Below, piece by piece: positions 34,588 to 42,652 of a DNA stretch of 64,000 bases. The stretch spans positions 30,889 to 94,888 of the forward strand of contig NZ_BCRQ01000002.1 in NCBI RefSeq assembly GCF_001552675.1, given 5' to 3'. This stretch comes from Alicyclobacillus sendaiensis NBRC 100866. GTDB taxonomy: Bacteria; Bacillota; Bacilli; Alicyclobacillales; Alicyclobacillaceae. The number at the start of each line of letters is the position of its first letter. Position 1 is the stretch's first letter. Under the pieces are notes generated by a model. The model was not told the origin of the DNA, did not search any database, and saw nothing but the letters and a program-made list of their open reading frames with translations. A program made the position numbers and the translations under genes.

Positions 34588-36977
34588 GACAAATTCGCCG
34601 AGCTGCTGTCATTGGTTCCGGCGTGATGGGCGCGCAAATCGCCGCTCATCTCGCCAACGTGGGCATTCCGAGCCTGCTGTTGGACCTCGTTCCGCAGTCG
34701 TTGACCGCGGAAGAGCAAAAGAAAGGACTCTCGCTTGATCACCCGGCGGTTCGCAATCGCCTGGCCACGGAGGCCATCCGCAGGCTGCAGAAGATGAGCC
34801 CGGCGCCCTTGTTCCGCGCCGACTACGCGAAACTCATCACGCCTGGAAACCTCGAGGACGACCTGCACCGAATCGCCGAGGTCGACTGGGTGATTGAGGT
34901 CATCGTGGAGAGCCTCGAGCCGAAGCGCCAACTGCTCGAGCGCATCGAGCAATACTGGCACGAGGGCATGATTGTGAGCACCAACACGTCGGGCATCTCC
35001 ATCAACGCGATGGTCGAGGGGAGAAGCGAGGCGTTCCGCCGACATTTCCTCGGGACGCACTTCTTCAATCCGCCGCGCTACATGAAGTTGTTGGAGGTCA
35101 TCCCTGGCCGGGATACGGATCCCGCCATCGTGGAGTTCATGCGCGACTTTGGGACGGAGCGCCTCGGCAAAGGCGTGGTATTGGCGAAGGACACGCCGAA
35201 CTTCATCGCCAATCGCATCGGCACCTACGGCCTCTTGGTGACCGTGGAGGAGATGCAAAAGGGCGGCTTCACCGTGGAGGAAGTCGACGCCATCACCGGC
35301 CCGGCTCTCGGGCGCCCGAAGAGCGCGACCTTCCGCACGCTGGATCTCGTCGGTATTGATACTTTCGTCCACGTGGCCAACAACGTCCGCGAAAACGTGA
35401 CAGATCCGGCGGAACAGCGGGCGTTTGAGGTGCCGGCAGCCATCCAAAAACTCTTGGAGCTGGGATGGCTCGGCGAGAAGAGCGGACAAGGCTTCTACAA
35501 GCGCGTGAAGCAAAATGGCCAGCGCCAAATCCTCGTGCTCGATCTCGACACGTTCGAATACCGCGAGCAAAAGAAGGTTGCGTCAGCGGCGCTCGAGGCC
35601 TCGAAGCAGGCGAAGGGCGCGGCCGGAAAGGCGAAGGCGCTCCTCCAGGGCGGCGACAGGTACGCGGAACTCGCGTGGAACATCGTCAAGCGCGTGCTGG
35701 TGTATTCGGCCGAGAAAGTGGGCGAGATCGCCGACACGATTCAGGACATCGACGCCGCGATGCGGTGGGGGTTCAACTGGGACCTCGGTCCGTTTGAGCT
35801 CTGGGACGCGCTCGGACTCGTGCAGACGGCCGAGCGGATGCAGGCCGAGGGGCTTCAGTTGCCTCAGTGGGTGAAGGACTGGATTGCCGCGGGGCATCAG
35901 GCCTTCTACGAGGAGCAGGACGGCAAGCTCACCATGCCCGTGAACGGCAAGCCTGAGCCTGTGCGAGTGCCGGCCGGGGTGATCGATCTCGCCGCGCTCA
36001 AGAAGGCGGGCAAGGTCATCGCGCAAAACACCGGGGCGAGCCTCATCGACCTGGGCGACGGGGTCGCGTGCCTGGAGTTTCATTCGCAGAACAACGCCAT
36101 TGGCCCTGACATTCTGACGATGATCGAAAAGAGCGTGGCCATCGCGGAGAAGGACTTCGCGGGCCTGGTCATCGCGAACCAGGGCAAGAATTTCTGCGTG
36201 GGCGCGAACCTTGTGCTCATCCTGATGGCGGCGCAGGAGGGCGACTGGGACGAGATCGACCTCTCTATCCGCCAGTTCCATCGCGCCATGCTCGCGCTGC
36301 GTTACAGCCAGGTGCCGGTGGTGGCGGCGCCACATCGGATGACCCTCGGGGGCGGCGTCGAGGTGTGCCTCGCGTCGTCGAGGGTGCTGCCGGCGGCGGA
36401 GACGTATTTCGGACTCGTTGAGGTGGGCGTCGGCGTCATTCCGGGCGGCGGCGGGTGCAAGGAAACGGCGCGCCGGGTGGCGGAATCGGTCGGCCCCGAG
36501 GACGATCTCGTCCCTGCGCTCGCTCGCATGTTCCAGGCCATCGGAACGGCGAAGGTGTCGACGAGTGGCGCCGAGGCCCTGACCATGGGCTGGCTGCGCG
36601 AGGCGGATCGCGTAGTCGTGAACGACGACCTCCGCATCTCGGCCGCCAAGGCGGAGGTGCTTCGCATGGCGGAACTCGGCTATACCGCGCCGCCCAAGGC
36701 GAAAGAGATCCGCGTCGCGGGCCGGGATGGCAAGGCCACCTTGCAGATGGCCGCGCGCGGGATGTGGAACGGGGGCTATATCACGGACTACGACCTTCAC
36801 ATCGCCTACAAGCTCGCGCACGTGCTGGCGGGCGGCGACGTCCCGGCGGGCTCCTATGTGAGCGAGGACTACCTGCTCGACCTCGAGCGCGAGGCGTTCC
36901 TGAGCCTGTGCGGAGAGCCGAAGACCATCCAGCGCATGCAGCACATGCTCACCACTGGGAAGCCGCTTCGCAACTGA
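34584..36977 (+). CDS. fadN: 3-hydroxyacyl-CoA dehydrogenase / enoyl-CoA hydratase FadN
   Basis: 797 residues. N-terminal 3-hydroxyacyl-CoA dehydrogenase Rossmann domain (RRAAVIGSGVMGAQIAAHLAN at the start), then its C-terminal dimerisation domains (to about 475), and an enoyl-CoA hydratase/isomerase (crotonase) domain (about 480-700, with ANQGKNFCVGANL and LGGGVEVCLASS). The order is dehydrogenase first, hydratase second, as in Bacillus FadN, opposite to E. coli FadB. It performs hydration and oxidation in beta-oxidation. Translation is coupled to fadF. Confidence 0.95.
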   Translation: MRQIRRAAVIGSGVMGAQIAAHLANVGIPSLLLDLVPQSLTAEEQKKGLSLDHPAVRNRLATEAIRRLQKMSPAPLFRADYAKLITPGNLEDDLHRIAEVDWVIEVIVESLEPKRQLLERIEQYWHEGMIVSTNTSGISINAMVEGRSEAFRRHFLGTHFFNPPRYMKLLEVIPGRDTDPAIVEFMRDFGTERLGKGVVLAKDTPNFIANRIGTYGLLVTVEEMQKGGFTVEEVDAITGPALGRPKSATFRTLDLVGIDTFVHVANNVRENVTDPAEQRAFEVPAAIQKLLELGWLGEKSGQGFYKRVKQNGQRQILVLDLDTFEYREQKKVASAALEASKQAKGAAGKAKALLQGGDRYAELAWNIVKRVLVYSAEKVGEIADTIQDIDAAMRWGFNWDLGPFELWDALGLVQTAERMQAEGLQLPQWVKDWIAAGHQAFYEEQDGKLTMPVNGKPEPVRVPAGVIDLAALKKAGKVIAQNTGASLIDLGDGVACLEFHSQNNAIGPDILTMIEKSVAIAEKDFAGLVIANQGKNFCVGANLVLILMAAQEGDWDEIDLSIRQFHRAMLALRYSQVPVVAAPHRMTLGGGVEVCLASSRVLPAAETYFGLVEVGVGVIPGGGGCKETARRVAESVGPEDDLVPALARMFQAIGTAKVSTSGAEALTMGWLREADRVVVNDDLRISAAKAEVLRMAELGYTAPPKAKEIRVAGRDGKATLQMAARGMWNGGYITDYDLHIAYKLAHVLAGGDVPAGSYVSEDYLLDLEREAFLSLCGEPKTIQRMQHMLTTGKPLRN

Positions 36978-37013
36978 GGCAATACGACGCATTTGACGAT
37001 AGGGAGTGAAATC

Positions 37014-38198
37014 ATGCGGGAAGCTGTCATTGTTTCGGTTGCACGCACGCCGGTCGGAAAGGCCAAGCGCGGTGTGTTTCGCCATACGCGGATTGAGGAC
37101 CTCGGGCGCGCCGCGGTGCGGGCCGCCGTGGAGCGCGCGGAAGGGCTCGATCCCGCCGAGATCGAGGACGTCGTCATGGGCTGCGCCATGCCGGAGGGTG
37201 AACAGGGCCTGAACGTGGCGCGCATCATCTCTCTCTACAGCGGCTTGCCGGAGACGGTGCCGGCGATGACCATCAACCGATTTTGCTCGTCCGGCCTCCA
37301 GGCGATTGCCATCGCCGCCGAGCGCGTGATGCTCGGGCACGCGGAGGTGGCGCTCGCGGGCGGCGTGGAGACCATGAGCCACGTCCCGATGAGCGGCTTC
37401 AAGCCGTCGCCGCACCCCGACATCTTGCTTCAGATGCCGGACATCTACATCTCGATGGGCCACACGGCGGAAAACGTCGCCAAGCGGTTTGGCGTGAGCC
37501 GGGAAGATCAGGATCGGTTTGCGTACGAGAGCCATCAGAAGGCCTACGCGGCGCAGCAGGCTGGAAAGTTTGACGACGAGATCGTGCCCGTGGAGACCAA
37601 GGTCTGGGAGGTCGACGAGGAAGGGCGTCCGCACGCGAAGACCATCCGGGTCACGCAGGACGAGGGGGTCCGGAAGGACACGACGCCTGAGGCCCTGGCC
37701 TCGCTCCGGCCGGCCTTCTCGGTCGGCGGCACGGTGACCGCGGGAAACGCCTCGCAGATGAGCGACGGCGCTGCCGCTGCCGTCATCATGACGGCTGAGA
37801 AGGCGCAGCAGTTGGGCCTCAAGCCGCTTGCCACCTTCAAGAGCTTCGCGGTCACGGGCTGCGATCCGGCCATCATGGGCATCGGCCCGGTGAGCGCCAT
37901 TCCCAAGGCGTTGAAGCTTGCGGGTCTTTCGCTCGCGGACATCGATCTCTTCGAGATCAACGAGGCGTTTGCGTCGCAGTGCCTGCAAGTCATCCGGTCG
38001 CTCGACATCGATCCGGCCAAGGTCAACGTGAACGGCGGGGCCATCGCGCTTGGACATCCGCTCGGCTGCACGGGTGCGAAGCTGACCGCCACGTTGATTC
38101 ACGAGCTGCGCCGGCGCGGCGGCGGTTACGGCGTCGTGTCGATGTGCATCGGCGGCGGCATGGGTGCAGCCGGCGTATTTGAAGTGCACCAACCCTGA
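37014..38198 (+). CDS. fadA: Acetyl-CoA acyltransferase (3-ketoacyl-CoA thiolase)
   Basis: 394-residue thiolase completing the beta-oxidation cycle. The nucleophile Cys lies in NRFCSSGLQAI, the catalytic His/Cys in GHPLGCTGAK, and the C-terminal CIGGGMGAA signature is present. Start ATG 37014 is set by AGGGAGTGA; an in-frame ATG at 36993 adds seven residues but has no ribosome binding site. It follows fadN by 36 bp and precedes fadE by 29 bp. Confidence 0.95.
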   Translation: MREAVIVSVARTPVGKAKRGVFRHTRIEDLGRAAVRAAVERAEGLDPAEIEDVVMGCAMPEGEQGLNVARIISLYSGLPETVPAMTINRFCSSGLQAIAIAAERVMLGHAEVALAGGVETMSHVPMSGFKPSPHPDILLQMPDIYISMGHTAENVAKRFGVSREDQDRFAYESHQKAYAAQQAGKFDDEIVPVETKVWEVDEEGRPHAKTIRVTQDEGVRKDTTPEALASLRPAFSVGGTVTAGNASQMSDGAAAAVIMTAEKAQQLGLKPLATFKSFAVTGCDPAIMGIGPVSAIPKALKLAGLSLADIDLFEINEAFASQCLQVIRSLDIDPAKVNVNGGAIALGHPLGCTGAKLTATLIHELRRRGGGYGVVSMCIGGGMGAAGVFEVHQP

Positions 38199-38227
38199 AA
38201 TGACACTGCACAAGGAGTGAAGATGAC

Positions 38228-40009
38228 ATGGAAAACAAGACCATCGTCAAGGGCGGCGCGTTCATCATCGAGGAACTGGAGCCCTCCCTCGTGGTGACGC
38301 CGGAAGGCTTCACGGAAGAGCAGAAGATGATTGCCGAGACGACGAAGAACTTCGTCGAGTCAGAGGTCGTGCCGCACCACGAGGAGATTGAGTCCCTCAA
38401 TTATGAGCTTACGGTGAAGCTGTTGCGCAAGGCGGCCGATATCGGCCTTTTGTCGGCCGAAGTGCCGGAGGCGTACGGAGGACTGGGTCTCGACAAGGTG
38501 AGCGCGACGCTCATCAACGAGCACGTGTCGAGGGGCGGATCGTTTGGGCTCTCCTTCGGCGCGCATACCGGCATTGGCACGCTGCCCATCGTCTACTTCG
38601 GCAATGAGGAGCAGAAGAAGAAGTACCTGCCGAAGCTCGCGACGGGCGAATGGATCGGCGCCTACTGCCTGACGGAACCCTCGTCCGGATCGGATGCGCT
38701 CGGCGCCAAGACGACGGCGAAGCTGTCGGAAGATGGAAAGTACTACATCCTGAATGGCACCAAGCAGTTCATCACGAATGCGGGTTTCGCGGACGTGTTT
38801 GTGGTGTACGCCAAGGTGGACGGACAGCACTTCAGCGCGTTCATCGTCGAGCGGACCATGCCCGGTGTGAGCCTGGGCCCCGAGGAGCAGAAGATGGGCA
38901 TCAAGGGTTCGTCCACGCGCCAGGTCATCCTCGAAGATGTGAAAGTGCCCGTGGAGAACCTGCTGTTTGAAGTGGGCAAGGGGCATCAAATCGCGTTCAA
39001 CATCTTGAATATCGGCCGCTTCAAGCTGGGCGCGGGCGCTCTCGGCGGGTCGAAGATTGCGCTCGAGACGTCGGCGAAATACGCGAACGAGCGCAAACAA
39101 TTCGGGAAGAAGTTGTCCGAGTTCCCGCTGATTCAGCGCAAACTGGCGCGCATGAACACGCAGATCTACGCGCTGGAGAGCGTCGTGTACCGCACGGCCG
39201 GGCTGCTCGATGCGATTCTCGAGACCGTCGACGTGACGAAGCCGGATGCGGGCGTCCAATCGGCAAAGGCCATCGCGGAGTACGCCATCGAGTGCTCCAT
39301 CAACAAGGTGTTCGGATCTGAAGTCCTGGACTACGTCGTGGACGAGGCGGTGCAGGTTCACGGCGGCTACGGGTTCATCAAAGAATACGGCGTCGAGCAG
39401 ATGTACCGGGATGCGCGCATCAACCGGATCTTTGAGGGGACGAACGAGATCAACCGCATGCTCATCCCCGGCACGATGCTGCGGCGGGCGATGAAGGGCG
39501 AGTTGCCCCTGTTCCAGAAGGCGCAGGCGCTCCAGGCGGAGCTCATGCAGATGGTCCCGGGTCTTACGCCGCCCGAGGGCGTCCTGGCGGAGGAGAAGCA
39601 GCTGATTGAGAACATGAAAAAGATCTTCCTGATGGTCGGTGGCCTGGCTGCGCAGGCGCTGCAGGCGCGCGTGAACGACGAACAAGAGATCCTTGCAAAC
39701 CTCGCGGACATCGCGATCCAGGCGTTCGCGGCGGAGAGCGCGTACCTTCGCGCGATACAACAGGTGGAGTCGGCGGGCGAGGCGCAGGCCGCGCTCAAGG
39801 TGGCCATGACGCGGGCCTTCGTGCAGGACGCCGTAGCGAAGGTGGAGCAAGCGGCCAAGGAGAGTCTGGCGCACGTGAGCCAAGGCGATGCGCTGAAGAT
39901 GCAGCTGTCCATCCTGAAGCGGCTGACGCGCCGTTCGGAGGTCGACGTGATCGCGCTGGACCGCCAAATTGCCGAGCGCGTGATCGAAGCCGAAGGGTAC
40001 GTCTGCTGA
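38228..40009 (+). CDS. fadE: Acyl-CoA dehydrogenase FadE
   Basis: 593 residues, longer than short-chain acyl-CoA dehydrogenases (about 380) because of a C-terminal helical extension seen in the VLCAD/Bacillus FadE group. Seen: CLTEPSSGSDALG (FAD and substrate loop), GTKQFITNAGFAD, ERKQFGKKLSEFPLIQ, and YRDARINRIFEGTNEINR containing the catalytic Glu. It introduces the trans-2 double bond into acyl-CoA and passes electrons to ETF. AAGGAG lies upstream of the ATG. Central to the FadR regulon here. Confidence 0.95.
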   Translation: MENKTIVKGGAFIIEELEPSLVVTPEGFTEEQKMIAETTKNFVESEVVPHHEEIESLNYELTVKLLRKAADIGLLSAEVPEAYGGLGLDKVSATLINEHVSRGGSFGLSFGAHTGIGTLPIVYFGNEEQKKKYLPKLATGEWIGAYCLTEPSSGSDALGAKTTAKLSEDGKYYILNGTKQFITNAGFADVFVVYAKVDGQHFSAFIVERTMPGVSLGPEEQKMGIKGSSTRQVILEDVKVPVENLLFEVGKGHQIAFNILNIGRFKLGAGALGGSKIALETSAKYANERKQFGKKLSEFPLIQRKLARMNTQIYALESVVYRTAGLLDAILETVDVTKPDAGVQSAKAIAEYAIECSINKVFGSEVLDYVVDEAVQVHGGYGFIKEYGVEQMYRDARINRIFEGTNEINRMLIPGTMLRRAMKGELPLFQKAQALQAELMQMVPGLTPPEGVLAEEKQLIENMKKIFLMVGGLAAQALQARVNDEQEILANLADIAIQAFAAESAYLRAIQQVESAGEAQAALKVAMTRAFVQDAVAKVEQAAKESLAHVSQGDALKMQLSILKRLTRRSEVDVIALDRQIAERVIEAEGYVC

Positions 40010-40039
40010 ACGAAAGCCGCGAAGGGAAGGTGACCCTGG

Positions 40040-41704
40040 ATGGAGAGGCCGTGGCTGAAGCACTACCCGCCGGAGGTGCCGAGCACCTACGACTATCCGC
40101 GCGAGAACCTGGCATCGTTTCTGCTGCACTCGGCGGAGGCTTACCCCGATCGGCCTGCCCTGTGGTTCTTCGGCTATCAGATGACCTACCGCGAGCTGTT
40201 GAACGCCTGCTGCCGCTTTGCCAATGCGATGCGAGCGATTCCCCTGAACAAGGGGGATCGCCTCGCCATCATGTTGCCCAACTGCCCGCAGGCCGTGATC
40301 GCGTACTACGGGGCGCTGTTGGCCGGGCTGACGGTGGTCCAGCACAACCCGATGTACACGCCGCGCGAGCTGAAGCATCAGCTGGAGGACTGCGGCGCCA
40401 AAGTGCTCGTCACGCTCGATGAGCTGTGGCCCAGGGTGGAAGCGGTCGAAGGCGAACTGCCGGTGGAGTATTACGTGGTGACGTCGATTCGGGATTACCT
40501 GCCTCCCGTGAAATCGCTTTTATATCCGCTTCAGAAGAGCCGGCAGGGCGGGATTCCCAAGGTGCCTTACGGGACGCGCATCGTGGCGTGGAAGCATTGC
40601 CTCGCGAGCGCGTCGGCCGAACTGCCGCAGGTCGAGGTCGATCCGATGGAAGACGTCGCGCTCATTCAGTACACGGGCGGCACCACGGGCGTTCCGAAGG
40701 GCGCGATGCTGACGCATTACAACCTCGTGGCCAACGCCATTCAGAGCTCGCTGTGGACGTACAAACTTCAGCGGGGCAAAGAGCGGTATCTCGCAGTCCT
40801 GCCCTTCTTCCACGTCTTCGGCATGACGGTCCTCATGAACCAGTCGATGTACACGGGCGGCATGTTGATTTTGGTGCCTCGCTTTCAGGCGGAACAGGTG
40901 CTGAAACTGATTCACGACTTCAAACCGACCGTGTTCCCAGGTACGCCGACGATGTACATCGCGCTGATGAACCATCCGGATCGGCCACGATACGACCTTT
41001 CGTCCGTCGAAGTTTGCGTGAGCGGGGCGGCTCCGCTGCCGCACGAGGTACAGGTGCAGTGGGAGAAGCTCACGGGCGGCAAGCTGGTCGAAGGCTACGG
41101 CTTGACCGAGGCGTCGCCCATCACACACGCCAACAACTTCTGGGCCGAGCGCAAGCCGGGTTCCATCGGCCTTCCGTTCCCGGACACGGATGCGCAGGTC
41201 GTCGATCCCGACGGAAACCCGCTGCCTGTGGGCGAAATCGGCGAGCTGGCGGTGCGCGGCCCGCAGGTGATGAAGGGATATTGGAATCGCCCGGATGAAA
41301 CCGCTTCGGTGCTGCGCAACGGGTGGCTGTTCACCGGAGACCTTGCGAAGATGGACGAGGACGGTTATTTCTATATTGTCGATCGCAAGAAGGATATCAT
41401 CATTGCAGGCGGGTACAACATTTACCCGCGCGAAGTGGAAGAGGTCTTGTATGAGCATCCCGCCGTCGCGGAGGCGGCTGTGGTCGGCGTGGAAGATCCG
41501 TATCGCGGCCAAACGGTGAAGGCGTTTATCCAGCTGAAACCGGGTATGCACGTCACGGAACAGGAGCTGGACGAATGGTGTCGAGCCAACCTGGCCGCGT
41601 ACAAAGTTCCGCGCGCATACGAGTTCCGAGACAGTCTGCCCAAGTCGGCCGTGGGGAAAATCCTTCGCCGTGCGCTCACGGAGGAGGCCACTCGGCAGGC
41701 GTGA
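40040..41704 (+). CDS. lcfA: Long-chain fatty acid-CoA ligase
   Basis: 554-residue AMP-binding enzyme that activates fatty acids. Motifs: YTGGTTGVPKGAML (P-loop-like A3), GYGLTEASP (A5), and the C-terminal hinge GWLFTGDLAKMDEDGYFYIVDRKKDIIIAGGYNIYPREVEEVL and catalytic Lys near SAVGKILRRAL. Length fits FadD/LcfA. It is fifth in the operon, as expected for a substrate-activating enzyme in the same FadR regulon; B. subtilis places lcfA beside fadR instead. GGGAAGGTGA precedes the ATG. Confidence 0.95.
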   Translation: MERPWLKHYPPEVPSTYDYPRENLASFLLHSAEAYPDRPALWFFGYQMTYRELLNACCRFANAMRAIPLNKGDRLAIMLPNCPQAVIAYYGALLAGLTVVQHNPMYTPRELKHQLEDCGAKVLVTLDELWPRVEAVEGELPVEYYVVTSIRDYLPPVKSLLYPLQKSRQGGIPKVPYGTRIVAWKHCLASASAELPQVEVDPMEDVALIQYTGGTTGVPKGAMLTHYNLVANAIQSSLWTYKLQRGKERYLAVLPFFHVFGMTVLMNQSMYTGGMLILVPRFQAEQVLKLIHDFKPTVFPGTPTMYIALMNHPDRPRYDLSSVEVCVSGAAPLPHEVQVQWEKLTGGKLVEGYGLTEASPITHANNFWAERKPGSIGLPFPDTDAQVVDPDGNPLPVGEIGELAVRGPQVMKGYWNRPDETASVLRNGWLFTGDLAKMDEDGYFYIVDRKKDIIIAGGYNIYPREVEEVLYEHPAVAEAAVVGVEDPYRGQTVKAFIQLKPGMHVTEQELDEWCRANLAAYKVPRAYEFRDSLPKSAVGKILRRALTEEATRQA

Positions 41705-41723
41705 CGGCAAGGAGGGTCGCGGC

Positions 41724-42143
41724 GTGCCCATGTATCCAGGGGGAAAGGTAGAAACGGAGACGGACGCGAGCGCCCGCACGTTCGCGGATTTCATCGGGGC
41801 GAAATTGGTCAGCGCGGACGAACACGAAGTGGTGGCCGAGCTTTCCATCCAGCCGCACCACTGGAATTTGGCGCGCATCGTGCACGGAGGCGTGTACATG
41901 TCGCTCTTGGATTCGGCGATGGGGCTCCTCGTCAGCCTCCACTATCCGAACTGCCCCGTGGTGACGACCAACCTCAACATTCACTTCACGGAGCCGGCGA
42001 GCGAAGGCACGCTCGTCTGTCGCGCGAAGTTCATACACCGCGCCCGCAGCACCATGACCGTCGAGGGGCGCGTGTACCTTGGCGAGGACAGGCTGTGCGC
42101 CCATGCCACAGGATCGTTCCGCGTGCTGAAGCTGCCGTCGTGA
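41724..42143 (+). CDS. PaaI-family hotdog-fold acyl-CoA thioesterase
   Basis: 139-residue hotdog protein. The central helix motif HGGVYMSLLDSAMG (about residues 52-65) is the PaaI/YdiI thioesterase pattern, followed by beta strands and the ATGSFRVL end. It probably hydrolyses acyl-CoA released in excess or of unsuitable length. GTG 41724 is preferred because AAGGAGGG lies 8 bp upstream; ATG 41730 would make it two residues shorter. It closes the fad operon, followed by a strong terminator. Confidence 0.85.
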   Translation: MPMYPGGKVETETDASARTFADFIGAKLVSADEHEVVAELSIQPHHWNLARIVHGGVYMSLLDSAMGLLVSLHYPNCPVVTTNLNIHFTEPASEGTLVCRAKFIHRARSTMTVEGRVYLGEDRLCAHATGSFRVLKLPS

Positions 42144-42153
42144 AGCGAACGCC

Positions 42154-42195
42154 CAAAGGCCGCCTGCGGCTAGAAACGAGCCGCAGACGGCCTTT
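42154..42195 (+). terminator. Intrinsic terminator of fad operon
   Basis: AAAGGCCGCCTGCGGCT pairs with AGCCGCAGACGGCCTTT across a short AGAAACG loop, with one mismatch, then TTTTC. Very stable stem. Confidence 0.9.
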
Positions 42196-42240
42196 TCAAA
42201 CTTTTTCGCCCATATCTAATGTGTTTTTTGAGAGAAGGTC

Positions 42241-42269
42241 TTGCCAAACACTATATCTAGTGTTACGCT
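42241..42269 (+). promoter_or_regulatory. nrdAB promoter with NrdR box as its spacer
   Basis: TTGCCA (42241-42246), 17 bp, TACGCT (42264-42269). The perfect NrdR box (42248-42263) fills the spacer, so bound NrdR would block RNA polymerase. Confidence 0.75.
42248..42263. promoter_or_regulatory. NrdR box
   Basis: ACACTATATCTAGTGT matches the consensus ACACWATATCTWGTGT at every position. A partly similar element with the same ATATCTA core lies at 42211-42217, 42 bp upstream. NrdR boxes usually come in pairs spaced by whole helical turns. Confidence 0.85.
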
Positions 42270-42299
42270 AATGCCTGTCCAAAGCATGTGATGTGTCAA

Positions 42300-42484
42300 G
42301 GGAATGGGTGCCCGCCGCGCGGCGGGTGAAAAGGGAATCCAGTGTGAATCTGGAGCGGTCCTCGCCACGGTGATGCGGATCGCGGCGGCAGGGCGTTGTC
42401 CAGCCACTCGCATGTCGAATGAAGTCGACAGCGGGGAAGGCGCCGTCCGCGGATGAAGCGAAGCCCGGAGACCTGCCCATTCTC
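42300..42484 (+). ncRNA. Cobalamin (B12) riboswitch upstream of nrdA
   Basis: Closing stem P1 pairs GGGAATGGGT (42300-42309) with GCCCATTCTC (42475-42484). The conserved core includes GAAAAGGGAATCC, then AATCTGG and CGCCACGGTGAT, and the B12 box AGCCCGGAGACCTGCC at 42462-42477. It is followed by an intrinsic terminator (42569-42604) and the class I RNR gene, so AdoCbl should stop transcription of the B12-independent enzyme. Confidence 0.9.
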
Positions 42485-42568
42485 CCGAGATCCGACGCTC
42501 ACGAGGGGTTGAGCAGTCGGCGGACCGAGGACAGTCACGCACTTCGGCTGATCCGTCTTCCGCCGTCC

Positions 42569-42604
42569 GCTCATCCGGGTGAGCGCCCTGGATGGGCCTT
42601 TTTT
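42569..42604 (+). terminator. Riboswitch expression-platform terminator
   Basis: GCTCATCC (42569-42576) pairs with GGATGGGC (42590-42597) with an inner GGG/CCC stem and one bulged T, then TTTTTT (42599-42604). It lies 49 bp before the nrdA ATG. An upstream GGCGGA/TCCGCC pairing could form an alternative structure. Confidence 0.8.
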
Positions 42605-42652
42605 GTGGGCGAAACCCAACGTCTGAGGACGAAGTGCGGGGAGTGAGTGCAG

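Noticed and set aside
35583..38213. 876-codon open frame on the minus strand opposite fadN and fadA
   Set aside because: Entirely antisense to two well-recognised enzymes, His/Arg/Asp-rich and without any domain; a compositional artefact.
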